Source of the DNA: Methylophilus sp. TWE2
GTDB taxonomy: Bacteria > Pseudomonadota > Gammaproteobacteria > Burkholderiales > Methylophilaceae
Reading direction: 5' to 3'
Assembly: GCF_001183865.1 (NCBI RefSeq)
Contig: NZ_CP012020.1
Span: forward strand, 1,979,839 to 2,043,838
Length of the DNA: 64,000 nucleotides
The notes under the pieces were generated by a model that saw only the letters and a list, made by a program, of their open reading frames with translations, did no database searches and was not told the origin of the DNA. The position numbers and the translations under genes were made by a program. Below, piece after piece: positions 46,301 through 56,085 of the stretch (positions are counted from its first letter, which is position 1; every line of letters begins with the position of its first letter).

Positions 46301-46739
46301 CTGGCATGCGCATGAAGAAAATGCATTCTTATCGCTATTCCCTGCAATGCAGCGATGGTTTAAACAGCAAGGGTATATAGACAGCGAGGCTAATCAGGGT
46401 GCTAGCCAAGTCACCACCTTATTGACGACCACCCTGCAATCTGCCGATGGTCGCTGGGTATTACAGCCGCATACACAAGCCGCCTCGGAGTTAGCGATTG
46501 AGCAACTCAGCGAGCGCAAAAAGGTCATAGACCGTACCTTTATCGCAGACGGTGTACGCTGGATAGTCGACTATAAATCCATGCCAGTCTCTGCCAAGGA
46601 TGACCTGCCCACATTGGCAGCTGCATTCAAGCCGCAACTTGCAGCCTATGCACAATTATTCCAAGATGAAGGCCTGCCGATCAAAACCGCTATTCTGTTT
46701 TTAAGCACAGGCCAGATAGCACCTGTAGAGATACTTTAA
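43365..46739 (+). CDS. AddA-like UvrD helicase-nuclease
   Basis: 1124 residues. Superfamily 1A helicase motifs: Walker A APAGAGKT at residues 32-39, ITFTNKAASEMRARI, Walker B LLVDEFQDTSPMQIDLL, VGDPMQSIYRFRKANVG, motif V-region FMTIHKSKGLEFDTVILPGL and motif VI VLYVAATRAERQLHLLG. The C-terminal PD-(D/E)XK nuclease has FIADGVRWIVDYKSM with QLAAYAQLF. Both subunits carry nuclease motifs, as in AddAB. Role: processing of double-strand DNA ends for homologous recombination. The start overlaps the AddB-like stop, so coupled translation is expected. A nitroreductase gene follows by 6 bases. Confidence 0.92.
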   Translation: MNMPDTDFQQALALDAANRQRALDVESFIVEAPAGAGKTELLTQRFLKLLQTVQAPEEIIAITFTNKAASEMRARILDSLLLAAGGEPPDAPHKQITFALGQQALQRSAELQWHLLESPARLRIYTIDSLCANLARQMPLLSRFGTQPAVTEDAWAYYREAANLALQTMDEESLGEPVRRVLRYMDNDQARLEGLLMSMLAKREQWLHLSQTNDQGQAQAALIYLIESELQAALTALPARLQQALMPIARYAASQLPVDHALSALLDWQIPFAATIDHLPGWRALADLLLTSSGGLRKRLDKNMGLPATDEAKPYKEALTEILNGLAQDSDSERALARIRLLPAADNDDDGMIQALSQLLNIAAAQLWLCFQEQNEVDFVEIAQRALKALQEGDEATELAMRLDYRIQHLLVDEFQDTSPMQIDLLKALTRGWQPGDGRTLFAVGDPMQSIYRFRKANVGLFLNAASHGIGDIALAPLKLWRNNRSCPAVVDWINQTFADMLPANDAPQQGAISYRPFVATRAESDGAGVFVHPLIAPVNNEDEEPADLRHLEAEQIIRIIQQTRAEKPDATIAVLVRARKHLHALVTEMRRNHRELSFQAVEIEELANRQIVQDLLTLTHALHQRADRVHWLALLRAPWCGLTLADMHALIGQDGQRSVLSLLADEAVLARLSQDGQARARHVHDVMQSALHWRGRTSISRWVHNTWLRLGGATCLWNENDVQDVQAFFGRIAALEQHGQFSPQALAEDVQKLYAAPDAKADASLQFMTIHKSKGLEFDTVILPGLDSSNPPDDAKLVIWEEVSMEDGNTELVAAPFVPTPLKRQQATITAYDYLNDLDKTRASYEDARVLYVAATRAERQLHLLGAAKSDKNGEPQARKSSFLHLLWPAIQQWFTSEHDIVSRYPSARQEVDIRQFVPKLIRLREASTPAMLQVTKQEMQIAYPAAAEDESTHRLEADIGTLTHLYLQVIAEQGLAAWHAHEENAFLSLFPAMQRWFKQQGYIDSEANQGASQVTTLLTTTLQSADGRWVLQPHTQAASELAIEQLSERKKVIDRTFIADGVRWIVDYKSMPVSAKDDLPTLAAAFKPQLAAYAQLFQDEGLPIKTAILFLSTGQIAPVEIL

Positions 46740-46745
46740 GGACAC

Positions 46746-47426
46746 ATGATGCCAGAAAAAAACACATTAATAGAAAAACAAGCCATTTTAGAAGCATTCA
46801 ACTTCCGCCATGCCTGTAAGGAATTTGATGCCAACAAGCAGATTCCTGCTGAAGAGTTTGAACTGATCCTCGAAGCCGCCCGCCTCTCACCCAGCTCGTT
46901 TGGTTTTGAGCCCTGGCATTTTATTGTGGTGCAAGATAAAACCCTGCGCGAAAGCCTGAAGAAGCATGCCTGGGGCGCACCACTCAAGCTGGATACCGCT
47001 AGCCATTTTGTTTTGTGCCTGGCCATGAAGTCACCTTTTTTAGACCCCAAAAGGCCTTACCTGCCAAAGTTTATGCGTGAAGTACAACATCACCCACAAG
47101 AAGTGGCAGAGATGCGCCTGGGCTTTTACACCCAGTTCCAGCAATCAGACTTCGACCTGACCGATGAGCGCAAACTGTTCGATTGGGCCAGCAAGCAATG
47201 TTATATTCCTCTGGCAAACATGATGACCGTCGCCGCCATGCGTGGCATAGATTCCTGCCCGATTGAAGGTTTTAAACAGAAAGAAACCGATGCCTTGCTG
47301 GCCGAACAGTTTGGGGTCAATCTGCAAGAATACGGATTAGCTTATATGGTGGCCTTTGGTTACCGTAAAGTTGAACCGAAAGCCAAGACACGCAGAGATT
47401 TGTCGCAAGTGGTTAGCTGGAAGTAA
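46746..47426 (+). CDS. NAD(P)H-dependent oxidoreductase, nitroreductase family (NfsB-like)
   Basis: 226 residues. Nitroreductase fold with FMN-binding motifs FNFRHACKEFDANKQIP, EAARLSPSSFGFEPWHFIVV and the C-terminal MVAFGYRKVEPKAKTRRDLSQVV. The middle part (AAMRGIDSCPIEGFKQKETDALL) fits NfsB-type enzymes. It reduces nitro compounds or quinones; the physiological substrate is unknown. It is 6 bases beyond the helicase-nuclease stop with a shared AAGGA site, so it is likely part of that operon. An ATGATG allows either of two starts. Confidence 0.88.
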   Translation: MMPEKNTLIEKQAILEAFNFRHACKEFDANKQIPAEEFELILEAARLSPSSFGFEPWHFIVVQDKTLRESLKKHAWGAPLKLDTASHFVLCLAMKSPFLDPKRPYLPKFMREVQHHPQEVAEMRLGFYTQFQQSDFDLTDERKLFDWASKQCYIPLANMMTVAAMRGIDSCPIEGFKQKETDALLAEQFGVNLQEYGLAYMVAFGYRKVEPKAKTRRDLSQVVSWK

Positions 47427-47571
47427 CCGTCCCCAGGGCCATTCGGATAACGCCTGCTAGAGTATTTATCGGCGCATATCACGGTTCAGGCATTGGCCTT
47501 AAAGAGCTATTTAAATGTCTTGGCACCCTTTGATAGAGTCTGATTTCAAAATAAATTCAAAGGGGCAATGG

Positions 47572-47766
47572 ATGAAATCTGTATTTAAAAATATGTTCGC
47601 TTGCAGTGTACTCATATTGGCAACTATGACTGCCCATGCGACGATAGATCATTTGGCTTTTGAGCGTGTGGTTGCGCATGCTGACCTGACTATTACACCA
47701 GACAGGATGGCTTCTTCGGAGGATGAGCAGGCGGACAGTTCAGATGCAGACACCATGCTTGCCTGA
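47572..47766 (+). CDS. Small exported protein of unknown function
   Basis: 64 residues from the ATG at 47572 (AAGGGGC ahead); the longer frame lacks a signal. Signal peptide MKSVFKNMFACSVLILATMTAHA, then a 41-residue acidic tail (PDRMASSEDEQADSSDADTMLA). Not recognised. A good terminator follows at 47786. It may be a genuine tiny secreted protein. Confidence 0.6.
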   Translation: MKSVFKNMFACSVLILATMTAHATIDHLAFERVVAHADLTITPDRMASSEDEQADSSDADTMLA

Positions 47767-47785
47767 TCTGTGATGCAGTTAAAAT

Positions 47786-47816
47786 AAAAAGGCCGATAAA
47801 GGCCTTTTTATTTTTA
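47786..47816. terminator. Bidirectional intrinsic terminator
   Basis: AAAAAGGCC (47786-47794) pairs with GGCCTTTTT (47801-47809) over a 6-base loop, with ATTTTT following. It serves the small exported gene on the plus strand and dedA on the minus strand. Confidence 0.9.
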
Positions 47817-47860
47817 ATCTCTCTCACAAAACCGCTGTTGTATCTGATATTGCTGACCGA

Positions 47861-48478
47861 TTACGCCGCCTCATTTTTGAAATGTCTGCGCACGTACCAC
47901 GCAACAAAGATTAATCCCAGTGCAGCAATCACATAATGAGATTCATGGAAGTACACTTTCAAATCTTCCCAATGTTCACCGGCTTTCATGCCAACATAAC
48001 CCAGCACCCAGCACCAGATCAGTGAGCCAACAAAAGTGTAAGCAATAAAGCGTGTCATATTCATGCGCGCCACCCCTGCCGGGAAGGCAATAAACGTGCG
48101 CACAGCAGGCAATAGGCGTGCGATGAAAATAATGATCTCTCCATGATTGGCAAACCAGCGGTCTGCCATGTCGAGGTCTTTTTTGCTGATGAGCACATAT
48201 TTTCCGAATTTTTCAACCAGCGGACGGCCGCCGTACATGCCGAGGTAATACGCCGGAATTGAGCCGACCACACAGCCAACTGCCCCTGCCAGCGCAATGC
48301 CCCACAGCGTTAAATCGCCCTTACTGACCAGAAACCCTGCAAATGGCATGATGATTTCAGAGGGCAAAGGAATACAGGCGGATTCAATCGCCATCAGCAA
48401 CACAATACCGCCATAACCCATGCTGGCAATCACGGCAATAATCCAGCCCGCCACAGCCGCAACAAACTTTTCTAACAT
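47861..48478 (-). CDS. DedA-family inner membrane protein
   Basis: 205 residues with four to five hydrophobic segments. DedA signatures: ESACIPLPSEIIMPFAGFL, GSIPAYYLGMYGGRPLVEKFGKYVLI, FIARLLPAVRTFIAFPAGVARM and the C-terminal HYVIAALGLIFVAW. DedA proteins act in lipid-carrier (undecaprenyl phosphate) or phospholipid translocation and in membrane-potential homeostasis. The start codon overlaps the mfd stop (TAATG) and its AAGGA site lies inside mfd, so translation is coupled to it. Confidence 0.93.
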   Translation of the reverse strand: MLEKFVAAVAGWIIAVIASMGYGGIVLLMAIESACIPLPSEIIMPFAGFLVSKGDLTLWGIALAGAVGCVVGSIPAYYLGMYGGRPLVEKFGKYVLISKKDLDMADRWFANHGEIIIFIARLLPAVRTFIAFPAGVARMNMTRFIAYTFVGSLIWCWVLGYVGMKAGEHWEDLKVYFHESHYVIAALGLIFVAWYVRRHFKNEAA

Positions 48479-51400
48479 TACATAAATTCCTTCAAAAGTG
48501 TTTTCACTAATTCTACACGGTGATTGAGATTACCAAGTTGCACAGTGACACGTAATTTATCCGGTCCATTCATGCGGCAGCGTTTATCGCGTTGCAGCAG
48601 ATTAATCAGTTTCATCGGGTCAATATCCGCCTTGGGGTTGAATTGCAGCTGAATGGCCGCATCCGAAGCATCAATTTTGACAATCCCCAATGGTTTAGCT
48701 GCGATGCGCAAGCGGTGGCAAGCAATCAACGCTTCACCAGGCTCAGGCAGCAAACCAAAACGGTCTATCAGTTCTTCCTGCATCGCGTCCAGCGCGTCAT
48801 CGTCTTCGCAGTTGGCCAGGCGTTTATAAATCACCAGCCGCTCGTGCACGTCCGGGCAATAATTGTTGGGTAGCAAAGCAGGGGTATGCAGGTTGATTTC
48901 GGTAGTGACGCCTAAAGGCGCATCCAGGTCTGGCTCTTTACCGGCTTTGAGCTGTTTAACAGCGTGATTGAGCATCTCTGAATACAGGTTAAAGCCGATT
49001 TCCTGCATTTCACCACTCTGGCTGTCGCCCAGCAACTCACCGGCCCCACGGATTTCAAGGTCGTGCATGGCAAGATGAAAGCCTGCGCCCAGGTCTTCGA
49101 GTAGTTGAATCGCATCCAGCCGTTTTTGCGCTTGCGGCGTGATATTACGGTGCGGATCCGTCAACAAATACGTGTAAGCCTGATGGTGGCTACGACCGAC
49201 TCGGCCACGTAACTGGTGCAATTGCGCCAGGCCAAACATATCGGCCCTGTTGATGATCATGGTGTTGGCGGTGGGTACATCAATGCCGGTTTCGACAATG
49301 GTGGTACACAATAACAGGTTGGCGCGTTGCTGGTAAAAATCGCGCATCACATGCTCAAGCTCGCGCTCGCGCAACTGGCCGTGGCCAATGGCAATGCGGG
49401 CTTCGGGGACGATTTTTTCCAGTTTTTCCTTCATCACATAGATGGTATCCACCTCGTTATGCAGGAAATAGACTTGGCCACCGCGCTTGAATTCACGCAT
49501 CACCGCCTCGCGGATAATGCCGTCAGAATAAGGCGTATGGAAGGTTTTAATCGCCAATCGTTTTTGCGGCGGCGTAGAAATCACTGAAAATTCGCGCAAG
49601 CCTTCCATCGCCATGCTGAGCGTACGCGGAATCGGTGTGGCGGTCAGCGTCAGCACATCCACCTCGGCCCGCAGCGCTTTCATCTGCTCTTTTTGCCGCA
49701 CGCCAAAGCGGTGCTCTTCATCGAGAATCGCCAGGCCTAAGTTCTTAAATTTTACGTCTTTCTGGATCAGCCTGTGGGTACCGATGATGATATCAATGCT
49801 GCCATCGGCCAGGCCCTTGAGTGCTTCGGCCTGCTCTTTGGCGGTGCGGAAACGGGAGATTTCAGCAATCTTGATCGGCCACTCGGCAAAACGGTCCACA
49901 AAGTTCTGGTAATGCTGCTCAGCCAGCAACGTGGTTGGCACCAGCACCGCCACTTGACGGCCGCCCATCACGGCCACAAACGCAGCGCGTAATGCAACCT
50001 CGGTTTTGCCAAAGCCGACATCGCCGCACACCAGCCTATCCATGGGGCGGCCAGATTGCATATCTTTGATGACCGCTTCGATGGCATCGAGTTGATCAGG
50101 CGTCTCTTCAAACGGAAAGCCTTCGCAAAAGGCTTCGTAATCATGCAGCCCCAGTGTAAAGGCGTGGCCTTTACGCGCAGCGCGTTGTGCATACAAGTTA
50201 AGCAACTCGGCGGCGGTATCTCGGATTTGCTTCAGGGCTTTTTTCTTGGCTTTATCCCATTGCCCACTGCCCAGGCGATGCAAAGGCGCACTTTCAGGCG
50301 GCCCGCCGGAATAGCGTGAAATCAGGAATAATTGCGAGACAGGCACGTACAGCTTGTCATCGCCAAAATATTCAATCAGCAATAGCTCGGTTTCGCCTTC
50401 GCCAAAGTCGATATTCACAAGGCCTTTGTAGCGCCCTACCCCATGCTGCTCGTGTACCACCGGGTCATCAATCCGCAACTCGGACAAGTCTTTGAGCATG
50501 CCTTCGGCATTGCGCGCTTTTTCCTGATTACGGCGTCGCTGCTGGCGCACGGTGCTGGCATAGAGTTCTGCCTCGGTGACAACGGCCAATGCGCCCGCGC
50601 GTGCATCCTTGTCCACCATGCCTTGATGCAATGGCGCCACCCCCAGCATAACCGGGAAGTTGGATTGGGCAAACCCGGCCCAATCTTCAGCCAGTGAAAA
50701 GCTCAGACCGTGATCGCTGAATAGTTGCGCAATGGTCTCGCGGCGACCCAGGCTCTCGGCGGCAATCAATACCCGCCCGTCAAATTGCTCAATAAACGCT
50801 TGCAGCTTATGCAGGGGCTGCTCGGCGCGACGGTCTACATCCACCGGTGGCAAAACGGTTTGTTGGGCAATTTGCTGCGTAACAAACGCGAAATCATGCG
50901 TGCGCTTAAAAAACTCATCGGCTTTTTGTAGCAATGTTTCCGGGCGCAAGATGGGTTTTTCTGCGTCATGTGCCATCAGGCGGTAACGCGTACTGGCATC
51001 CGCCCAGAATGTTTGCGCTGCCTTGTCCAGGTCCCCATGCAGGCAAAGAACTGTTTGAGTGGGTAAATAATCAAACAGCGTCGCCGTCTGTTCAAAAAAC
51101 AGGGGTAAATACCATTCGACCCCGCCACTGGGCGTGCCTTTGCTCACATCCTTGTAAATTTTGGCGCGTTGCGGGTCGCCCTCAAAATATTCGCGGAACT
51201 GGCTGCGAAAGCGCGTGATCGCCGCTTCATCCATCGGGAACTCACGCGCAGGCAGCATGCGGATTTCAGGCACTGGATAGACACTGCGCTGGGTGTCGAT
51301 ATCAAATGTGCGTATGGTTTCGATTTCGTCATCGAACAAATCTATGCGGTAGGGAAAGGCGCTACCCATGGGGAATAAATCCACCAGCCCGCCGCGCACA

Positions 51401-51885
51401 CTGAACTCACCCGGCGCCATCACTTGGCTCACATGGTGGTAACCGGCCTGTGCACATTGATTGCGCAAGGCCTCCACATCCAGCCGCTGGCCTTTTTTGA
51501 GCATAAACGAATGCGCTGCCAGATATGCCACAGGCGGCAGGCGCAATAATGCGGTTGCCATCGGCACAATCACGACATTGCTCTGGTTCTGGCTCAGTTG
51601 ATACAAGGTTGCCAGGCGCTCGGAGGTCAAGTCAGGATGCGGAGAAAACACGTCATAGGGTAGGGTTTCCCAGTCTGGCAACAGATGCACAGCAATCTCT
51701 TTGCCAAAGAACGGAATTTCATCCATCAGCCGCTGTGCTTCAAACGCACTTGCCGTTAAGACCACTAACGGCGTGTTTGTTGCTTTTAAACCACAAGCCA
51801 GCTCGGCTAATGCCTGACTATCCAGGCCCTGACTTTGAAAAGAAAAGCGCTGCGGATGCCCGATGACGGGGAATGAAACTGCCAT
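48478..51885 (-). CDS. mfd: Transcription-repair coupling factor Mfd
   Basis: 1135 residues, standard length. The N-terminal UvrB-like region is followed by the RNA-polymerase-interaction domain (ELRIDDPVVHEQHGVGRYKGL, near residue 470). The RecG-like translocase core has Walker A GDVGFGKTEVALRAAF and Walker B LDEEHRFGVRQKE. Then come TATPIPRTLSMAMEGLREFSVI and GRVGRSHHQAYTYLL. It removes stalled RNA polymerase and recruits UvrA for strand-specific repair. It is followed by coupled dedA; upstream is the divergent rpiA. Confidence 0.97.
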   Translation of the reverse strand: MAVSFPVIGHPQRFSFQSQGLDSQALAELACGLKATNTPLVVLTASAFEAQRLMDEIPFFGKEIAVHLLPDWETLPYDVFSPHPDLTSERLATLYQLSQNQSNVVIVPMATALLRLPPVAYLAAHSFMLKKGQRLDVEALRNQCAQAGYHHVSQVMAPGEFSVRGGLVDLFPMGSAFPYRIDLFDDEIETIRTFDIDTQRSVYPVPEIRMLPAREFPMDEAAITRFRSQFREYFEGDPQRAKIYKDVSKGTPSGGVEWYLPLFFEQTATLFDYLPTQTVLCLHGDLDKAAQTFWADASTRYRLMAHDAEKPILRPETLLQKADEFFKRTHDFAFVTQQIAQQTVLPPVDVDRRAEQPLHKLQAFIEQFDGRVLIAAESLGRRETIAQLFSDHGLSFSLAEDWAGFAQSNFPVMLGVAPLHQGMVDKDARAGALAVVTEAELYASTVRQQRRRNQEKARNAEGMLKDLSELRIDDPVVHEQHGVGRYKGLVNIDFGEGETELLLIEYFGDDKLYVPVSQLFLISRYSGGPPESAPLHRLGSGQWDKAKKKALKQIRDTAAELLNLYAQRAARKGHAFTLGLHDYEAFCEGFPFEETPDQLDAIEAVIKDMQSGRPMDRLVCGDVGFGKTEVALRAAFVAVMGGRQVAVLVPTTLLAEQHYQNFVDRFAEWPIKIAEISRFRTAKEQAEALKGLADGSIDIIIGTHRLIQKDVKFKNLGLAILDEEHRFGVRQKEQMKALRAEVDVLTLTATPIPRTLSMAMEGLREFSVISTPPQKRLAIKTFHTPYSDGIIREAVMREFKRGGQVYFLHNEVDTIYVMKEKLEKIVPEARIAIGHGQLRERELEHVMRDFYQQRANLLLCTTIVETGIDVPTANTMIINRADMFGLAQLHQLRGRVGRSHHQAYTYLLTDPHRNITPQAQKRLDAIQLLEDLGAGFHLAMHDLEIRGAGELLGDSQSGEMQEIGFNLYSEMLNHAVKQLKAGKEPDLDAPLGVTTEINLHTPALLPNNYCPDVHERLVIYKRLANCEDDDALDAMQEELIDRFGLLPEPGEALIACHRLRIAAKPLGIVKIDASDAAIQLQFNPKADIDPMKLINLLQRDKRCRMNGPDKLRVTVQLGNLNHRVELVKTLLKEFM

Positions 51886-52032
51886 AAAAAATTAGACTCT
51901 TATTGCTCAGGTTAGATGAGTATTTGTTGGCGAATCTGCCGAGTTTGTTATTATAACTGCAAGCGTCGATCGGCTGTCATGGAATGACACCATGGACGCC
52001 CGAGCGAATAAAATGCAGCACGGAGAATAAAC

Positions 52033-52707
52033 ATGAACGACAAACAAGCCGTCGCGCTGGAAGCTGCCAGCTTCGTCAAAAGCGAGATGATTGTAGGCCT
52101 GGGGACAGGATCCACAGCCAACTACTTCATTGAAGCACTGGCTGAGCGCCAGAAAACAGAAAATCTGCGGGTGACCACCGTTGCTAGCTCAAATATCAGC
52201 ATGATCAAAGCACAAAGCGTTGGCCTGACTGTGCTTAGCCTGGCTCAACTGAGTCAAATAGACCTTTATGTGGATGGCGCTGACGAAATCACGCCCGACA
52301 ATACCCTGCTCAAAGGCCGTGGCTATGACCTGGTCATGGAAAAACTGCTAGCCAAGGCAGCCAAACAGTTTATTGTGGTGGCCGACAAAAGCAAGCTGGT
52401 GGATCGTATAGGTACCAACTTTCCGATTCCAATTGAAGTCATGCCTTTTGCCTGGCAGGCGGCCAAGCGCAGCATTGAGGCGATTGGTGGTGTGGGTGAT
52501 TTACGGCCAAATGCCGCTAAAGACGGCTTGTGCATCACCAGCCATGGCAGCCTGGTACTGGACATGCGTTTTGATGCCAGCCTGGATGCTCATGCATTGA
52601 ATGCATTGCTCAATAACGTCCCCGGCGTAGTAGAGCATGGCATTTTCGCTCACCTTGCAGACACTATCCTGATTGCTGATCAAGGCAAGATTGAAACGCG
52701 CGTTTAA
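52033..52707 (+). CDS. rpiA: Ribose-5-phosphate isomerase A
   Basis: 224 residues. Motifs: MIVGLGTGSTANYFIEAL (phosphate loop), the catalytic-acid region DLYVDGADEI, LKGRGYDLVMEKLLAKAAKQFIVVADKSKLVDRIG and VPGVVEHGIF. It interconverts ribose-5-phosphate and ribulose-5-phosphate. It has a good CGGAGAATA site. The mltF-like gene follows 12 bases later, suggesting cotranscription. The upstream 147-base gap contains a small TGTCA-TGGAA-TGACA dyad near 51977 that could be a regulator site. Confidence 0.97.
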   Translation: MNDKQAVALEAASFVKSEMIVGLGTGSTANYFIEALAERQKTENLRVTTVASSNISMIKAQSVGLTVLSLAQLSQIDLYVDGADEITPDNTLLKGRGYDLVMEKLLAKAAKQFIVVADKSKLVDRIGTNFPIPIEVMPFAWQAAKRSIEAIGGVGDLRPNAAKDGLCITSHGSLVLDMRFDASLDAHALNALLNNVPGVVEHGIFAHLADTILIADQGKIETRV

Positions 52708-52719
52708 GCGTTCGTATTG

Positions 52720-54189
52720 ATGCAGCATTATCCAGGCAAGTCAGGGCACGTGAGATGGCTTAAAACCATGCTGGCTGTATTGTGTGCTGCGCTTCTAGGC
52801 TGTAGTGACAGCAATACGCCTAAACAGCTCGCACCTACAAAACCCAAACCAGATCCATATACCATCCGGTTTGTGACCATTAACAGCCCCAGCACTTACT
52901 TTATTGATAGTCAAAACAATTACGCCGGGCTGGAATACGACCTTGCCAAACGCTTTGTCGAGTTTTTAGGCCCCCCCTATTCCCTCAAGTTTATCGTCGT
53001 CGATAGTTTTGACAAGGTATTTCCTACCTTGCTCAGAGGAGACGCCGATATTGCTGCTGCTGATATCAGCATTACTGCTGCGCGTAAACGCCAGGTGTTG
53101 TTCGGCCCGGCATTCAACCAGGTGCAATCCATGGTCGTGTTTAACCGGGAGAACAACAGGGAGCCCAGTAAGGCTGAGGCACTTTTACAAAAACGCATCG
53201 TGCTACCCAAAGGCACCAGCTTTGTAGAACGTATGCGTGAATTACAGTCCAAATTTCCTGCACTAACCTGGAGAGAGTCTGGCAAGCTCAGTTCAGAACA
53301 ACTGATTGAAGCCGTAGCCCGTAACGAGATCGACTTCACCGTGGCAGATAATCACCTGCTTGCCATCATGCAATACAACTATCCTCAACTGGATGCCGGC
53401 ATGATGCTGGGACAAGTGGACAAAATCGCGTGGGCGCTCAATAAATTAAACGATGAGGAGCGGCTTAAACAGGTGGAAGCCTTTTTCAAGAAAATTGAAA
53501 AAGACGGTACCTTGCGTAACTTGCTTGACCGCTACCATGGTTATACCAAGCGCCTGAAACCAGTAGATATCACCGCATTTTTGAGCAAATCGCAAACACT
53601 GCTGCCCAAATATATACGTCTTTTCAAAAACGCACAGGAAATCACTGACATCGACTGGCGCTTATTAGCCGCCCTCAGTTACCAGGAATCTCACTGGGAC
53701 AACTACAGCACCTCCCCGACCAATGTGCGCGGTCTTATGATGCTGACAGAGCAAACCGCCAACATGATGAATGTATCCGACCGCCTGGATCCCAAACAAA
53801 GTGTCGTTGCCGGTGCCAAATTTTTCCTATGGATGAAAGACCGCATCCCAACACGCATTCCCGAGCCGGACCGCACTTTTATGACTTTAGCTGCCTACAA
53901 TAATGGCGTTGGTCATCTTGAGGATGCGCGCATTATCGCGCAACGGTTAGGGCTGAATCCAGACAGCTGGGCCGATGTGAAACGTGGTTACCAGTTACTT
54001 AACGACCCGGCCTATTATGTCAATGCCAGACACGGTTATTGTAGCTGTGGCGCGCCTGTGATCTATACTGAGCTGGTCAGGAGCTACTACCAAATTATGC
54101 AAAAGTACTTCCCCCCTTACGACCCTGGTGTAGATCCATACAAGATCGCAGATATAAAAATGCCCTGGTTGTTGGCCAGGGCATCTTAA
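52720..54189 (+). CDS. mltF: Membrane-bound lytic murein transglycosylase F-like lipoprotein
   Basis: 489 residues from the ATG at 52720; a GTG at 52750 with AGGG ahead and an ATG at 52768 are other possible starts. Lipoprotein signal with CAALLGC lipobox. Residues 45-270 are a bacterial substrate-binding protein domain (SPSTYFIDSQNNYAGLEYDLAKRF). Residues 295-480 are an SLT lytic transglycosylase domain with the catalytic Glu in LSYQESHWDNYSTSPTNVRGLMML. This two-domain layout is typical of MltF, which cleaves peptidoglycan under regulation by the binding domain. The 3' end of the coding region contains a terminator stem for the convergent gene. Confidence 0.92.
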   Translation: MQHYPGKSGHVRWLKTMLAVLCAALLGCSDSNTPKQLAPTKPKPDPYTIRFVTINSPSTYFIDSQNNYAGLEYDLAKRFVEFLGPPYSLKFIVVDSFDKVFPTLLRGDADIAAADISITAARKRQVLFGPAFNQVQSMVVFNRENNREPSKAEALLQKRIVLPKGTSFVERMRELQSKFPALTWRESGKLSSEQLIEAVARNEIDFTVADNHLLAIMQYNYPQLDAGMMLGQVDKIAWALNKLNDEERLKQVEAFFKKIEKDGTLRNLLDRYHGYTKRLKPVDITAFLSKSQTLLPKYIRLFKNAQEITDIDWRLLAALSYQESHWDNYSTSPTNVRGLMMLTEQTANMMNVSDRLDPKQSVVAGAKFFLWMKDRIPTRIPEPDRTFMTLAAYNNGVGHLEDARIIAQRLGLNPDSWADVKRGYQLLNDPAYYVNARHGYCSCGAPVIYTELVRSYYQIMQKYFPPYDPGVDPYKIADIKMPWLLARAS

Positions 54190-54190
54190 A
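54157..54190. terminator. Intrinsic terminator embedded in the mltF 3' end
   Basis: ATGCCCTGG (54160-54168) pairs with CCAGGGCAT (54176-54184) over a 7-base loop. On the minus strand TTTTTATATC follows, giving a good terminator for the gene at 54203. On the plus strand it overlaps the last mltF codons and the downstream bases are A-rich, so it is weaker. Confidence 0.8.
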
Positions 54191-54202
54191 AAATTCAGAC
54201 CC

Positions 54203-54478
54203 TTAAGTTTTGTTGCACTCAACCACCAAATGGTGTTCTGTTGGCATATAAAAACCATCCCCAGAATCCGGGTGATCTAGCACATGATGTTCCACCAACT
54301 TGAAATCACTGGCGCATAGGTCTTTGGCTTTGGTTTTGCACTCCTCTAAACTGCTGTTGAATTCACTGCAAGTCAATTTAAAACCTTGTTTACCATTGCC
54401 TGCGTCAAACGGGGTGGATTGCACGCTGGCGGAAAAAATGAACAGTACTAAAGGGATAAAACGTGGTGATTTTTTCAT
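54203..54478 (-). CDS. Small exported protein of unknown function
   Basis: 91 residues. Signal peptide MKKSPRFIPLVLFIFSASVQS. The mature part has four cysteines (TCSEF, ECKTK, LCASD, VVECNKT) that could form two disulfides, and the segment VEHHVLDHPDSGDGFYMPTEHHLVVEC is His/Asp rich. Not recognised. It has a strong AGGAGCTGAG site. The ATG is 18 bases from a palindrome (54497-54515) that may regulate it. Confidence 0.7.
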   Translation of the reverse strand: MKKSPRFIPLVLFIFSASVQSTPFDAGNGKQGFKLTCSEFNSSLEECKTKAKDLCASDFKLVEHHVLDHPDSGDGFYMPTEHHLVVECNKT

Positions 54479-54496
54479 GATCTCAGCTCCTGTTTA

Positions 54497-54515
54497 ACAA
54501 ATTTCATAAATTTGT
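54497..54515. promoter_or_regulatory. 19-base palindrome upstream of the small exported gene
   Basis: ACAAATTT-CAT-AAATTTGT, perfect 8-bp arms, 19 bases before the start codon of the gene at 54203-54478 on the minus strand. It could be a repressor operator or a hairpin in the leader. No regulator is adjacent. Confidence 0.45.
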
Positions 54516-54677
54516 CATACCAATGTCACTTTTCTGTGGAAGACATATACGTATGTGCTTAGGAGTTAAGTAAAGTTGCATGAAATTTTTGTGACATGCG
54601 GTTTCTGATAATAAGTACAATTTTCTGAGCCACTGATCGCAACAATTGATGCCATGTCACACACACTAGTTAAAAGT

Positions 54678-54712
54678 AAAAATGCCTTGGCTATCAACCA
54701 AGGCATTTTAAA
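54678..54712 (-). terminator. Intrinsic terminator of serS
   Basis: AAAATGCCTTGG (54679-54690) pairs with CCAAGGCATTTT (54698-54709) over a 7-base loop, with a T run on the minus strand. It lies about 20 bases past the serS stop. Confidence 0.92.
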
Positions 54713-54729
54713 AACAGCGATTGAATCTG

Positions 54730-56016
<1,287 letters not shown>

Positions 56017-56085
56017 TTAACCGCCGATACACGCGAATAAACACCGATAAAATTGTTTTTTAGACTTGATCATATCGGCGGATGA

